Assembly: GCA_009773395.1 (NCBI GenBank)
Contig: WRPI01000002.1
Coordinates: 48,413 to 112,412 of the forward strand
Direction of reading: 5' to 3'
DNA length: 64,000 bases
DNA from: Hyphomonadaceae bacterium
GTDB lineage: Bacteria > Pseudomonadota > Alphaproteobacteria > Caulobacterales > Aquidulcibacteraceae
The stretch's first letter is position 1; the number at the start of each line of letters is the position of its first letter. Of this stretch, positions 18,043 to 25,697 are shown piece after piece. Position numbers and translations under genes: made by a program. The notes under the pieces were generated by a model. It did no database searches, was not told the origin of the DNA, and was given only the letters and a program-made list of their open reading frames with translations.

Positions 18043-18206
18043 TAGCGCGCCTAACGCTCAAGTTGCACAGTTTTGCCGCGCCCTTTTGCACGATTTTCGG
18101 CAACAAATATTTAGCGAATACTCCAGTATTCACCGCATATTTGTCACCAAAACTCGCACAAAATTGCTGCGGCAAATTCTATGCAACTTGAACGTTAGGC
18201 GCGCTA
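18043..18206. repeat. 164-bp near-perfect palindrome (long hairpin element, copy 2)
   Basis: The left arm TAGCGCGCCTAACGCTCAAG... mirrors the right arm ...CTTGAACGTTAGGCGCGCTA, about 80 percent matched over about 82 bp per arm, centred at gaatactccagtattc. The right end is the TAG stop codon of the DUF4167 gene on the minus strand. Same length, ends and inner CCGCAGCAATTTTG motif as copy 1 at 8644-8807. No T-run follows. Confidence 0.85.
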
Positions 18207-19046
18207 TTCCGCTTCGGCGATATTCGGGGTAGGGGCCTTCAAAAATGCTGGAGCCTCGTCACCAAAGCCTGGGGCAGTGGAGACTGCGTCATTAGAATTG
18301 CGTGGGCCGCGCGGTGGCCGCGAACGCGGTGGACGGCGGCTTGGTTCGCGATTTTCGTTTGAAGTTGCTTCATTACGAGGCTCTGAACCTTGCTCCACAA
18401 CCAAATCTGATTGCGGCGCAAATGATTGTTGTTCTTGGGGCCGATAATTTTCGCCGCGCCCATTGTCATTTTCCTGGCCATTTTCGCCATTATTGCGATA
18501 ATCGGAACGAAAACGATTGCGATTGCGGTTATTGCGGTCACGGTTATTATAGCGGCCATTATTGCCATCATCAGGGCCACGTTCGCCATTATTGCGCTCG
18601 CCATTGTTGCGCTCGCCACGATCATTACGATCATAATTACGATTGCGATTGTCGCGCATTTCGTTTTGCGGACGAGGCTCGCGCGGTTCACGGGCTTGGC
18701 CTTCGCCGGCATCATCACCCGCTTCTTCAGCTTCGTTTTCGCCGCCTTCAAAATCATCATCTTCATCATAATCAGATGGCAGGCCAGCAATTGCCAGTTC
18801 CGAACGCGGTATGAAATTGGGCATTATGCTTTTGATGAGGCGCAAATAATGCTCGGCATGTTGCAAATAATTTTCCGCTAAAACCCTATCACCCGAACCC
18901 ATCGCATCACGACCAGCTTGTTGGTAACGCTCCAAAATCGTTTGTGCTGAGCCACGGACTTTCATGTCTGGACCAACGGATTCATATGCTCGATTTGGAT
19001 TATTATTTAAGGGCTTACCGCGCCCACGACTGCGTTGTCGCTTCAT
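18204..19046 (-). CDS. DUF4167 domain protein with disordered Asn/Arg/Gly-rich tail
   Basis: A 280-residue protein. The N-terminal 75 residues are the alphaproteobacterial DUF4167 domain: RPGKPLNNNPNRAYESVGPD-type start, then AQTILERYQQAGRDAMGSGD and LAENYLQHAEHYLRLI. The remainder is low complexity, first acidic (DDFEGGENEAEEAG) and then rich in RNN/RDR repeats, ending in an RPPRSRPPRGPR patch. The composition suggests an RNA-associated protein (inference). It sits downstream of prmC on the same strand, the usual gene order. Confidence 0.85.
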   Translation of the reverse strand: MKRQRSRGRGKPLNNNPNRAYESVGPDMKVRGSAQTILERYQQAGRDAMGSGDRVLAENYLQHAEHYLRLIKSIMPNFIPRSELAIAGLPSDYDEDDDFEGGENEAEEAGDDAGEGQAREPREPRPQNEMRDNRNRNYDRNDRGERNNGERNNGERGPDDGNNGRYNNRDRNNRNRNRFRSDYRNNGENGQENDNGRGENYRPQEQQSFAPQSDLVVEQGSEPRNEATSNENREPSRRPPRSRPPRGPRNSNDAVSTAPGFGDEAPAFLKAPTPNIAEAE

Positions 19047-19324
19047 TTCTTATTCCCATTTTAGTTGCCCTACCGCTTCGCTGCTTGAGGGCGGTTATTA
19101 GCCCTATGATATCGCAGTGCGACCAAATCCAGTTGATGTAACCTTAATTTTTGAGTTAGGGCAGGCGTTGCTTTTATTGATGCGCCATCGATGCCAAATA
19201 TTTCAGGGGATACCCGAACAACAGCACCGCGATTTTGAAATTACACAATTCACTTGAATCATGCCTCAATTTCAAGACAACCCCTATTACCGCGCAATGA
19301 TTAAGGAATAAAGCCCTTCACTGT
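19047..19324. other. Spacer between prmC and the DUF4167 gene, nothing recognised
   Basis: 278 bp that must hold the promoter of the DUF4167 gene. A 16-codon ATG frame on the plus strand at 19261-19311 has no recognisable ribosome site or similarity. I see no RNA or terminator. Confidence 0.4.
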
Positions 19325-20176
19325 TTATTTTTCGGCCAATTGGCCAATAATAACCCGCTCTTTATCTGCAAGGTCTTTGATAATTGCCAAATTGGCAAAA
19401 TGGTTGCTGGATTTCGCAATTGCCATAATCGCATTCGCCTGGCCAATGCCAAATTCAAATGCAAATTTGCCATTTGGTTTCAACAAATTTGGCAATTGCG
19501 CAAATAAAATGTGATAAGGTTCAAGGCCGTCAGCGCCGCCATCAAGTGCCTGATGGGGATCATACTCCCTTACGTCTTTGTCGAGTGTGGCAATTATATT
19601 GGTTGGGATATAAGGCGGGTTTGAAGTAACAATATTAAATTTTTCGGTAATATTTTCTGCCCAATTGCCGATTTGAAAATGCGCACGTTCACTGAGGCTA
19701 TGCATTTTCGCATTTTCGCGCGCTAAATCAAGCGCTTCGCTTGAAATATCTATTCCCAAGCCTGTCCAATTTGGCCTTTCTGCCAAAAGTGCCAACAATA
19801 TCGCGCCAGTGCCAGTCCCCAAATCCAACACGGTCTGCGCGCTTTCGGGGCTGGATTTCAAAACATAATCGACAATGACTTCGGTTTCGGGGCGCGGCAC
19901 GAGGGCTCTTGCGTCGCACAATAATTCGAGATTCCAAAAGCCTTTTTTTCCGACAATATGCGCGACTGGTTCACGCAATTCACGGCGCGCCAAAAACTCG
20001 TTTAATTTGTCAATATCAGCCCGCGCAACTTCGCGGTAGGGATCGGTAATTAAATCATTGCGGCCAATGTTAAGGGCGCAAACCAATAGTATCCGCGCAT
20101 CAATTGTCGGGCTATCTATGCCTGCGGCCTCAAGCCGTTTTTTGGCATAAGTCCAAGTTTTAACGAGTGTGGTCAT
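19325..20176 (-). CDS. prmC: Peptide chain release factor N5-glutamine methyltransferase
   Basis: A 283-residue SAM methyltransferase that modifies the GGQ glutamine of RF1/RF2. It has an N-terminal helical domain (about 1-75), the SAM motif VLDLGTGTGAILLALLAERP (about 117-136), and the substrate-binding NPPY motif in VTSNPPYIPT (about 188-197). Family length is normal. In most relatives prmC follows prfA; here it overlaps the stop of a ParE-like toxin gene by four bases (ATGA), so its translation may depend on the toxin-antitoxin transcript. Confidence 0.95.
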   Translation of the reverse strand: MTTLVKTWTYAKKRLEAAGIDSPTIDARILLVCALNIGRNDLITDPYREVARADIDKLNEFLARRELREPVAHIVGKKGFWNLELLCDARALVPRPETEVIVDYVLKSSPESAQTVLDLGTGTGAILLALLAERPNWTGLGIDISSEALDLARENAKMHSLSERAHFQIGNWAENITEKFNIVTSNPPYIPTNIIATLDKDVREYDPHQALDGGADGLEPYHILFAQLPNLLKPNGKFAFEFGIGQANAIMAIAKSSNHFANLAIIKDLADKERVIIGQLAEK

Positions 20177-20517
20177 TTTTCGGATTTCACTTTTTCAAGT
20201 AACCGAGGAATGTCCATCGCGCTGTGCAATACGCGAACAACATCAATTCCGTCGTCTTGAGGCAGATAAAATACAATATGATTTCGGACTGGGCATTTGC
20301 GAATACCTTTAGTCTTTGTACTTCTCGAAAAATACGCCTCTGCCGCAAATGGGTTTTGAGATAAGAATTCAAGCGTTTCTTCAAGGTCAATCAAATACTG
20401 ATCGGCCGCCGCGCGGTTTTTTTCAGCAATGTATGACCATATACCAATCAGATCTTCCTGCGCTTGCGGGCGCTTGTTGCACACGGCCAAGTTTATGCCC
20501 CGAGGCGTTCTAGGCAA
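20173..20517 (-). CDS. RelE/ParE-superfamily toxin
   Basis: A 114-residue ParE-like toxin. The fold signature is clear: NKRPQAQEDLIGIWSYIAEKNRAAADQYLIDLEETLEFLSQNPFA (about 14-58), then KTKGIRKCPVRNHIVFYLPQDDGIDVVRVLHSAMD (about 68-103), matching the Y-x-YI...F..L...P...G...Y.I.Y....I.I.RVLH pattern. ParE toxins usually poison DNA gyrase; RelE members cut mRNA. The start could be the ATG used here (25-base overlap with the antitoxin) or a GTG at 20484 just after the antitoxin stop. Confidence 0.85.
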   Translation of the reverse strand: MPRTPRGINLAVCNKRPQAQEDLIGIWSYIAEKNRAAADQYLIDLEETLEFLSQNPFAAEAYFSRSTKTKGIRKCPVRNHIVFYLPQDDGIDVVRVLHSAMDIPRLLEKVKSEK

Positions 20518-20774
20518 ATTCGCTTGATTTCGGCAAAATTTAATGGAGTTGATGCGCCGCTTTCAAGCCCTTCAATCAAAGCCGCTTCAAGTCGATCTGC
20601 TTTCCAATCCTCAATTATTTGATCCATCAAGCCGTCATTGGAGGCGACCAAATTGAGTATATCGGCGATGACTGCATCTTTTGACACAAATTGACCATTT
20701 GCTACATACTCATCAGCAATGATTTCAAGTTTTTGCGTGATTGGTTTCAGCAATTCATTACTCCTTGCGAGCAT
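20493..20774 (-). CDS. ParD-like antitoxin
   Basis: About 93 residues. The stretch ELLKPITQKLEIIADEYVANGQFVSKDAVIADILNLVASND matches the ribbon-helix-helix ParD pattern (domain ending in an S.SEV-type helix), and the acidic/helical tail LEAALIEGLESGASTPLNFAEIK resembles the part that wraps the toxin. The track start at 20849 adds a hydrophobic stretch in an AT-rich leader that I consider untranslated; ATG 20774 is preferred, and a TTG after AAGGAG slightly downstream is also possible. Confidence 0.75.
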   Translation of the reverse strand: MLARSNELLKPITQKLEIIADEYVANGQFVSKDAVIADILNLVASNDGLMDQIIEDWKADRLEAALIEGLESGASTPLNFAEIKRICLERLGA

Positions 20775-20835
20775 TATCAGTAAAAAAGAAAAAATGTCAA
20801 TCAATAGCAAATGGAGCGAGAAATCTGTTCCAAGC

Positions 20836-21066
20836 CTAATTGAAGGCATTCATATCATTTTCATCGACAATATATTCCAAAATATCACTAGGTTGGCACT
20901 CCAAAATAAAGCAGATTTTACTTATGGTTTCAAAACGCACGCCTTTTACTTTGCCGTTGCGCAATTGCGACATTTGGGTTTCGGAGAGGCCAATTTGTTC
21001 GGCCAAATCTTTGGCCCGCTTTTTGCGTTTTGCGAGCATTACATCGAGGGTTACATTGATGGGCAT
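20836..21066 (-). CDS. Small XRE-family DNA-binding protein (YozG type)
   Basis: A 76-residue Cro/C1-type HTH: VTLDVMLAKRKKRAKDLAEQIGLSETQMSQLRNGKVKGVRFETISKICFILECQPSDILEYI. It is one HTH domain with a short acidic tail. Its ATG overlaps the stop of the DUF2975-like membrane gene by one base (TAATG). Tiny XRE genes next to DUF2975 membrane proteins are a recurrent pair; the HTH is thought to autoregulate the pair, but the function is unknown. Confidence 0.88.
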   Translation of the reverse strand: MPINVTLDVMLAKRKKRAKDLAEQIGLSETQMSQLRNGKVKGVRFETISKICFILECQPSDILEYIVDENDMNAFN

Positions 21067-21578
21067 TAGACAATCTCGTCAAGTTCACGCTTAAGTTTTC
21101 GCGCAATAAAATTAGTAAAGATTAATGTTCCACCTATCACTCCGATGGTTAGAGACTCAATTGTGAAATTGAAAATGATTCGAGGCTCTGGGCTCGTCCA
21201 ACTAATTAGATTTGGCTCCAAAAATATTGCTGCAAAAGCTCCGAACCCGACGCATAACCCAATTTTCTCAAGGCTGTCATTTACAGTGTCGTCAAATTCT
21301 ACACCCTCACTAAACTTGCCGAACATATCCGCTGCGATAAAAACTGCTGAAATATAAGATATAGGCGAAAGTAGTGAAAACCAAAATTCCAAACGGTAAA
21401 TCGAATCCATTAGCCATAAAAACTGAAACACATTAACTTGATTGTTCGGCGCATTGTAAGTAACGCTAGATTTTTCAATGACAAGAAAAGCAATTAGCAA
21501 TAAAGCGATAATAATTGTTTTTATACGAGCAATTTTGGCGAGGTTTTTAATTCCAATTGTTTCGATTTGCTTTAACAT
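21066..21578 (-). CDS. DUF2975-like four-helix membrane protein
   Basis: A 170-residue integral membrane protein with about four predicted helices (TIIIALLLIAFLVI, FWFSLLSPISYISAVFIAADMF, IGLCVGFGAFAAIFL, TIGVIGGTLIFTNFIA). The loop GKFSEGVEFDDTVNDSLEKIG and the end ARKLKRELDEIV are typical of DUF2975 proteins, which often terminate in an acidic DEIV-like tail. Co-translated with the XRE gene. A paralogue with the same end (RQEIDEIV) lies just upstream. Confidence 0.7.
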   Translation of the reverse strand: MLKQIETIGIKNLAKIARIKTIIIALLLIAFLVIEKSSVTYNAPNNQVNVFQFLWLMDSIYRLEFWFSLLSPISYISAVFIAADMFGKFSEGVEFDDTVNDSLEKIGLCVGFGAFAAIFLEPNLISWTSPEPRIIFNFTIESLTIGVIGGTLIFTNFIARKLKRELDEIV

Positions 21579-21625
21579 TTTAATTTTCTTTCTAAAGTAA
21601 TTTGTTTCAACTTTTGCCGAAATTG

Positions 21626-22132
21626 CTACACTATCTCATCAATTTCCTGGCGCATTTTTTTTCCTATTTGCGCAATAAAATAAAGCGCACCGCCGACTAT
21701 GAGAATTATGAAGCTTTCGGTAGATGTGTGAAACTTAAAACCGCCTCTAAAATGCAACCATTCGACGAGCGTCGGGGTTAGAAACATTGTTGCGCAGGCA
21801 CCAAACATCAGGTTTGAGCCCATGTCATTCAGACCCTTGATCATGGCCTCACTAAAATCATCACCTTTGGCGATGCGGCCAAACACTTGTGATGCGGCAA
21901 TTGCCACCGACAAATAACACACAGGCGCAATTATATTCACCCAAAATATCGGGCTTAGCATTGAAAGGAAAAATACCGATAATTGCTGGACCAAATCCAT
22001 TTGTGGAAAAATGCCCGCGGTTTCTTCGAACCTATCGCGTATTAAATATAATATGAGCAAGAAGGCAACCATGGTGCTTAATGCTTGCCATGTATATGCT
22101 TGTTTGCGAATGTCGAATGTTCTTGTTGGCAT
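21626..22132 (-). CDS. DUF2975-like membrane protein, paralogue
   Basis: A 168-residue membrane protein with the same layout as the next gene: helices WQALSTMVAFLLILYLI, FFLSMLSPIFWVNIIAPVCYLSVAIAA, NLMFGACATMFL and FIILIVGGALYFIAQI. The loop GRIAKGDDFSEAMIKGLNDMG parallels GKFSEGVEFDDTVNDSLEKIG, and the end KKMRQEIDEIV is nearly the same. The pair looks like a tandem duplication that has diverged. There are 47 bp between the two copies, so they are probably co-transcribed. Confidence 0.7.
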   Translation of the reverse strand: MPTRTFDIRKQAYTWQALSTMVAFLLILYLIRDRFEETAGIFPQMDLVQQLSVFFLSMLSPIFWVNIIAPVCYLSVAIAASQVFGRIAKGDDFSEAMIKGLNDMGSNLMFGACATMFLTPTLVEWLHFRGGFKFHTSTESFIILIVGGALYFIAQIGKKMRQEIDEIV

Positions 22133-22232
22133 TTTTGTTCCCTTAAATGAATTAACGTAAAACCGCTAATAATTTAAGTAAAACATAAAGTCAAGTGCAA
22201 AATTATTGGAAATTGGGAATTTGAAGCCGAGA

Positions 22233-22772
22233 CTAAAAACGAAGATATTTAGCCTCAACTTGCTTGGCCAACCACACGCCATTTTCCGCGCGAAAAAACT
22301 CATGGCCATCTTGCGCCATTTGCGCTGCGGCCACTCTTATTATTATTGGCTTACCGTGGCGGCTACCGACTTTTAACGCCGTTTCCTCATCGCTTGATAA
22401 ATGAACCATGTCTCGAGACATTGGCAACAATCCAAGTTGGGCAATTGCGTTTAGGTTTTTGCTTGCCGTTCCGTGATAAAGCATATCTGGTGGCGCGGAC
22501 GGTTTAAGCCCCAAATCAATATTTATCGAATGGCCCTGCGCTGCCCGAATTTTGCGTTTGTCATCGGATAGCGTGAACCGTTTTTTATCGTTGTTTCTAA
22601 CCACTTCAGAAATCATTTCGCGGGTCAGGTGTTTATTGTGCGATTTGGCCAATCGGCACAATTCATCAATTTCTACCCAGCCGTTTTCGTCTAGTTCAAT
22701 ACCAATTGCATCAGGGTTATGCCGCAATATATACGAAAGAAATTTGCTGTTTTTATGCTCTTCATTATTCAT
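22233..22772 (-). CDS. kptA: RNA 2'-phosphotransferase (Tpt1/KptA)
   Basis: A 179-residue NAD-dependent RNA 2'-phosphotransferase. The N-terminal winged-helix lobe begins SKFLSYILRHNPDAIGIELDENGWVEIDEL (about 9-38). The ADP-ribosyl-transferase-like lobe carries YHGTASKNLNAIAQLGLLPMSRDMVHLS (about 99-126) and GKPIIIRV. It strips a 2'-phosphate from RNA, making ADP-ribose 1'',2''-cyclic phosphate. In eukaryotes it completes tRNA splicing; bacterial substrates are not established. It is monocistronic by spacing. Confidence 0.92.
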   Translation of the reverse strand: MNNEEHKNSKFLSYILRHNPDAIGIELDENGWVEIDELCRLAKSHNKHLTREMISEVVRNNDKKRFTLSDDKRKIRAAQGHSINIDLGLKPSAPPDMLYHGTASKNLNAIAQLGLLPMSRDMVHLSSDEETALKVGSRHGKPIIIRVAAAQMAQDGHEFFRAENGVWLAKQVEAKYLRF

Positions 22773-22825
22773 AGCGCCGAATTATCACGGCAATTGGCAA
22801 ACCAAAAGCCAAAAACGCCATATTT

Positions 22826-22854
22826 GAAAAAAACGCCCCGCAATTGCAGGGCGC
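22826..22854 (-). terminator. Rho-independent terminator of ctrA
   Basis: On the minus strand, CGCCCTGCAATTGCGGGGCG followed by TTTTTTT forms a strong GC stem with a T-run, 44 bp beyond the ctrA stop codon. Confidence 0.85.
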
Positions 22855-22897
22855 ATTTTATTGTAAATCGACGACTTATCGCCAATAATATCTTATT

Positions 22898-23593
22898 TTA
22901 AGCAGCTTTTTCCTGCGGTGTTGGGTCGCGTAGCACATAACCGCGGCCCCAAACAGTTTCGATATAATTCGCGCCATCAGCAGCGGCGGCAAGTTTTTTG
23001 CGCAATTTGCAAATGAACACGTCGATGATTTTCAGTTCAGGCTCATCAAGGCCGCCATAAAGGTGGTTTAGGAACATTTCCTTGGTTAATGTCGTGCCTT
23101 TACGCAGCGAAAGCAATTCCAACATTTGGTATTCTTTGCCGGTCAAATGCACGCGCATTTGATTAACTTCAACCGTTTTTTGATCCAAGTTTACGACGAT
23201 TTCACCAGTAGTAATGGTTGCTTGGGCGTGGCCTTTTGAGCGGCGGACAACGGCATTGATGCGTGCAACTAATTCGTCTTTGTGGAAAGGTTTGGTGACA
23301 TAATCATCAGCGCCAACCCCAAATCCACGGACTTTGGTATCAATATCGGCAGAGCCAGTGAGAATTAGAATAGGAGTTCCAACGCGGCTGTTGCGCAATT
23401 GGCGCAAAACGTCAAAACCGTTCATATCTGGTAAGTTTAGGTCAAGCAAAATGATGTCATAGTCAAAATGTTTGCCCAAATCGATGCCTTCTTCACCTAA
23501 ATCGGTGGTATAGACGTTGAAACCTTCGGACTTTAACATAAGCTCAATTGCTTGTGCTGTGGCTCGATCATCCTCAATCAAGAGTACGCGCAT
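22898..23593 (-). CDS. ctrA: Cell-cycle response regulator CtrA
   Basis: A 231-residue OmpR-type response regulator that is the master cell-cycle regulator of alphaproteobacteria. The receiver opens [20 protein letters not shown]; the phospho-acceptor Asp51 is in [15 protein letters not shown], with Thr in [10 protein letters not shown] and Lys in [13 protein letters not shown]. The C-terminal winged helix carries the CtrA-type recognition region ([31 protein letters not shown]) and the [11 protein letters not shown] end. Phosphorylated CtrA controls flagellar class II, pili and division genes and blocks replication initiation. An AGGGGGT ribosome site precedes ATG. Confidence 0.97.
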   Translation of the reverse strand: MRVLLIEDDRATAQAIELMLKSEGFNVYTTDLGEEGIDLGKHFDYDIILLDLNLPDMNGFDVLRQLRNSRVGTPILILTGSADIDTKVRGFGVGADDYVTKPFHKDELVARINAVVRRSKGHAQATITTGEIVVNLDQKTVEVNQMRVHLTGKEYQMLELLSLRKGTTLTKEMFLNHLYGGLDEPELKIIDVFICKLRKKLAAAADGANYIETVWGRGYVLRDPTPQEKAA

Positions 23594-23856
23594 TTCTACC
23601 CCCTAAAACGTCCCCAATTGGGGAAATATTCTCTAGAATCAGTTTGTAAACTGATTTGCTAATAATTAGTTAACGTGATTTCATCGGTTAACTACATTTT
23701 TTTACTTTTCGCTTGCTGTGGTTTAAGAAAAGTTAACGAAAGTGTCGAAAATGTAAGTATTCTGTTTATTTTTATTAAGAATCGGCTGGTAGATTACGAT
23801 TCACACTAAAAACTGAAAATTTCGGCAGTTTCGCCTTTTGGGAACGACAAAATCTT
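23594..23856. promoter_or_regulatory. ctrA/fliI divergent regulatory region with CtrA-like boxes and GANTC sites
   Basis: Seen here: three GTTAAC palindromes (23669-23674, 23687-23692, 23732-23737), a CtrA-like CTAA-N7-TTAAC at 23659-23674, a TTAA-N6-TTAAC at about 23723-23737, three GANTC (CcrM-type) sites at 23636, 23779 and 23798, and a perfect CCCCAATTGGGG palindrome at 23612-23623 in the ctrA leader. In Caulobacter, ctrA is autoregulated by CtrA and controlled by CcrM methylation; the same logic here is inferred from these sites. Confidence 0.65.
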
Positions 23857-25185
23857 ATGCGGCTTTCAAGTCTTGCCAAAACAATTAGCAATTTGGAGAC
23901 CGCAAGGTTTGAGGGGCGCATTGCGGCGGTTAGTGGCTTGGTGGTCGAAGCAATTGGGCCAATGGCCGCCATGAGCCTTGGATCCCGCGCTTATGTCGAT
24001 GCCAGCCAAGGCATAGCCCGCCTTGAGGTGGTGGGATACCGCGATGGCCGCGCTCTTTTAATGCCATTTGATTCCGTCGAAGGTCTGCGCTCTGGTTCGC
24101 AATTAGTGTTCGAGCCTGCTGCCCCAACAATTTCCCCCGCGATGTCATGGCTTGGGCGAGTGGTTGATGCCTTTGGCAATGAAATTGACAATGGTCCGCC
24201 TTTGGCAAAAGGCGATGCGCCAATTTTGATAAAGGCAACACCACCGCCAGCGCAAACCCGCGTTCGCGTCGGTGAGCGTATGGAAACTGGCATTCGCGCG
24301 ATTGATGCGTTTTGTGCGATTTGCACGGGTCAGCGCATGGGCATTTTTGCAGGCTCTGGCGTTGGTAAGTCAGTGTTAATGTCAATGCTTGCCAAAGGTG
24401 CTAATGCCGATGTTGTGGTTATTGGGCTTATTGGTGAGCGTGGGCGCGAAGTGCGCGAATTTATTGAAGATACTTTGGGCGAAGAGGGGCTAAAGCGTGC
24501 AGTTTTATGCGTCGCGACTTCGGATGAATCCTCACTTAAACGCCGCCAAGCCGCTTATACTACTTTGGCAATAGCCGAATATTTTAGGGATCAAGGCAAG
24601 CATGTTTTGTGTTTGCTCGATTCTGTCACGCGTTTCGCAATGGCGCAAAGGGAAATTGGCCTCGCAACTGGCGAGCCGCCAACCACCAAAGGCTATACTC
24701 CAACCGTATTTGCGGAATTGCCAAAATTATTGGAGCGCGCAGGGCCGGGTGCCCCGCTTGAAAATGGCGCTGTTGGGGCGATAACTGGATTGTTCACGGT
24801 TTTGGTGGACGGCGGCGACCATGATGAGCCAATTGCCGATGCTGTGCGCGGTATTTTGGACGGCCATTTGGTTTTGGAACGCGCAATTGCCGATAGGGGG
24901 CGCTATCCCGCCATAAATATCCTCAAATCAGTATCGCGTTTGATGCCCGAATGTCATGCACCAGACGAGCGCAAATTAATTGCTGGTGCGAAGCGCGCAC
25001 TCGCAAATTATTCTGATATGGAAGAATTAATTCGCCTTGGCGCTTACCGCAAAGGTGCCGATGCCAATGTTGATCTCGCGATTGAATTGAATGAACCCTT
25101 GGAGAGTTTTTTGTCGCAAGCCAAAGACGAACGGTCGACATTTGAAAGCACATTTCAAAGTCTGGAGAGGATTTTGTCGCATTAA
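23857..25185 (+). CDS. fliI: Flagellar export ATPase FliI
   Basis: A 442-residue F1-beta-like ATPase that powers type III export of flagellar subunits. Walker A is IFAGSGVGKSVLM (about 165-177), Walker B is HVLCLLDSVTRFAMAQREIG (about 249-268), and GYTPTVFAELPKLLERAG is the conserved flagellar/type III ATPase motif. Length is normal. It is divergent from ctrA, separated by a region of CtrA-like boxes, and followed by the fliJ-like gene after 98 bp. Confidence 0.96.
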   Translation: MRLSSLAKTISNLETARFEGRIAAVSGLVVEAIGPMAAMSLGSRAYVDASQGIARLEVVGYRDGRALLMPFDSVEGLRSGSQLVFEPAAPTISPAMSWLGRVVDAFGNEIDNGPPLAKGDAPILIKATPPPAQTRVRVGERMETGIRAIDAFCAICTGQRMGIFAGSGVGKSVLMSMLAKGANADVVVIGLIGERGREVREFIEDTLGEEGLKRAVLCVATSDESSLKRRQAAYTTLAIAEYFRDQGKHVLCLLDSVTRFAMAQREIGLATGEPPTTKGYTPTVFAELPKLLERAGPGAPLENGAVGAITGLFTVLVDGGDHDEPIADAVRGILDGHLVLERAIADRGRYPAINILKSVSRLMPECHAPDERKLIAGAKRALANYSDMEELIRLGAYRKGADANVDLAIELNEPLESFLSQAKDERSTFESTFQSLERILSH

Positions 25186-25283
25186 TTCTAAATATTTTTG
25201 AAATTGCGCGTTTGATTAACCCTTATGTGTTAGGTTTAATGAAATAAGGGCAAATGCCCATTTCAAAAATCGGGGTTGGGTAA

Positions 25284-25697
25284 ATGAGATCTGGTGAAAC
25301 ACTAATAAAACTGGCGAAATATAAAGTCGATTCTGTGCAGAAACTTATATCGGCGGCCGAGCGAACCCATTCGGATCTAAACAAAAAATTGGAATCGCTC
25401 GATTGCGCCAAAGCCAAAGAGCTTGAATTGGTGTCTCATAACCCTGAACTTTGCGCGAACTATAACGCATTTCTCAAAGGCTGGAACATGCAACGTGCCA
25501 ATGTTGAGGCATCACTCGCGGGCGTGGAAGACCAATTGCGTGCTTTGGCAATTGATTTGGCCGAAGCATTTGAAGAACAAAAGAAATTCGAAACCATTGA
25601 AGAACGTAGGCAAGCCCGCGCTGCCGAGCAGGCCAAAAAGCGTGAACTTGCGCAAATGGACGAATTCGCAATAACCCGCGCGGCGAGGGCGAGTTAG
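25284..25697 (+). CDS. fliJ: FliJ-like flagellar export chaperone
   Basis: A 137-residue, almost entirely helical coiled-coil protein (LIKLAKYKVDSVQKLISAAERTHSDLNKKLESL; FEEQKKFETIEERRQARAAEQAKKRE). The heptads, the length and the place directly behind fliI identify it as the FliJ stalk/chaperone, whose sequence is poorly conserved. FliJ binds the FliI ring and FlhA. The TAG stop is immediately followed by the palindromic repeat cluster. Confidence 0.8.
   Translation: MRSGETLIKLAKYKVDSVQKLISAAERTHSDLNKKLESLDCAKAKELELVSHNPELCANYNAFLKGWNMQRANVEASLAGVEDQLRALAIDLAEAFEEQKKFETIEERRQARAAEQAKKRELAQMDEFAITRAARAS

Noticed and set aside
18239-18881. Frames of 150-183 aa opposite or overlapping the DUF4167 gene
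   Set aside because: Low-complexity shadows of the Asn/Arg-rich coding sequence. Only the 280-aa frame has a recognisable domain.
19261-19311. 16-codon ORF (MPQFQDNPYYRAMIKE) with ATG and stop in the prmC-DUF4167 spacer
   Set aside because: No Shine-Dalgarno sequence or promoter, and far too short to judge without conservation data.
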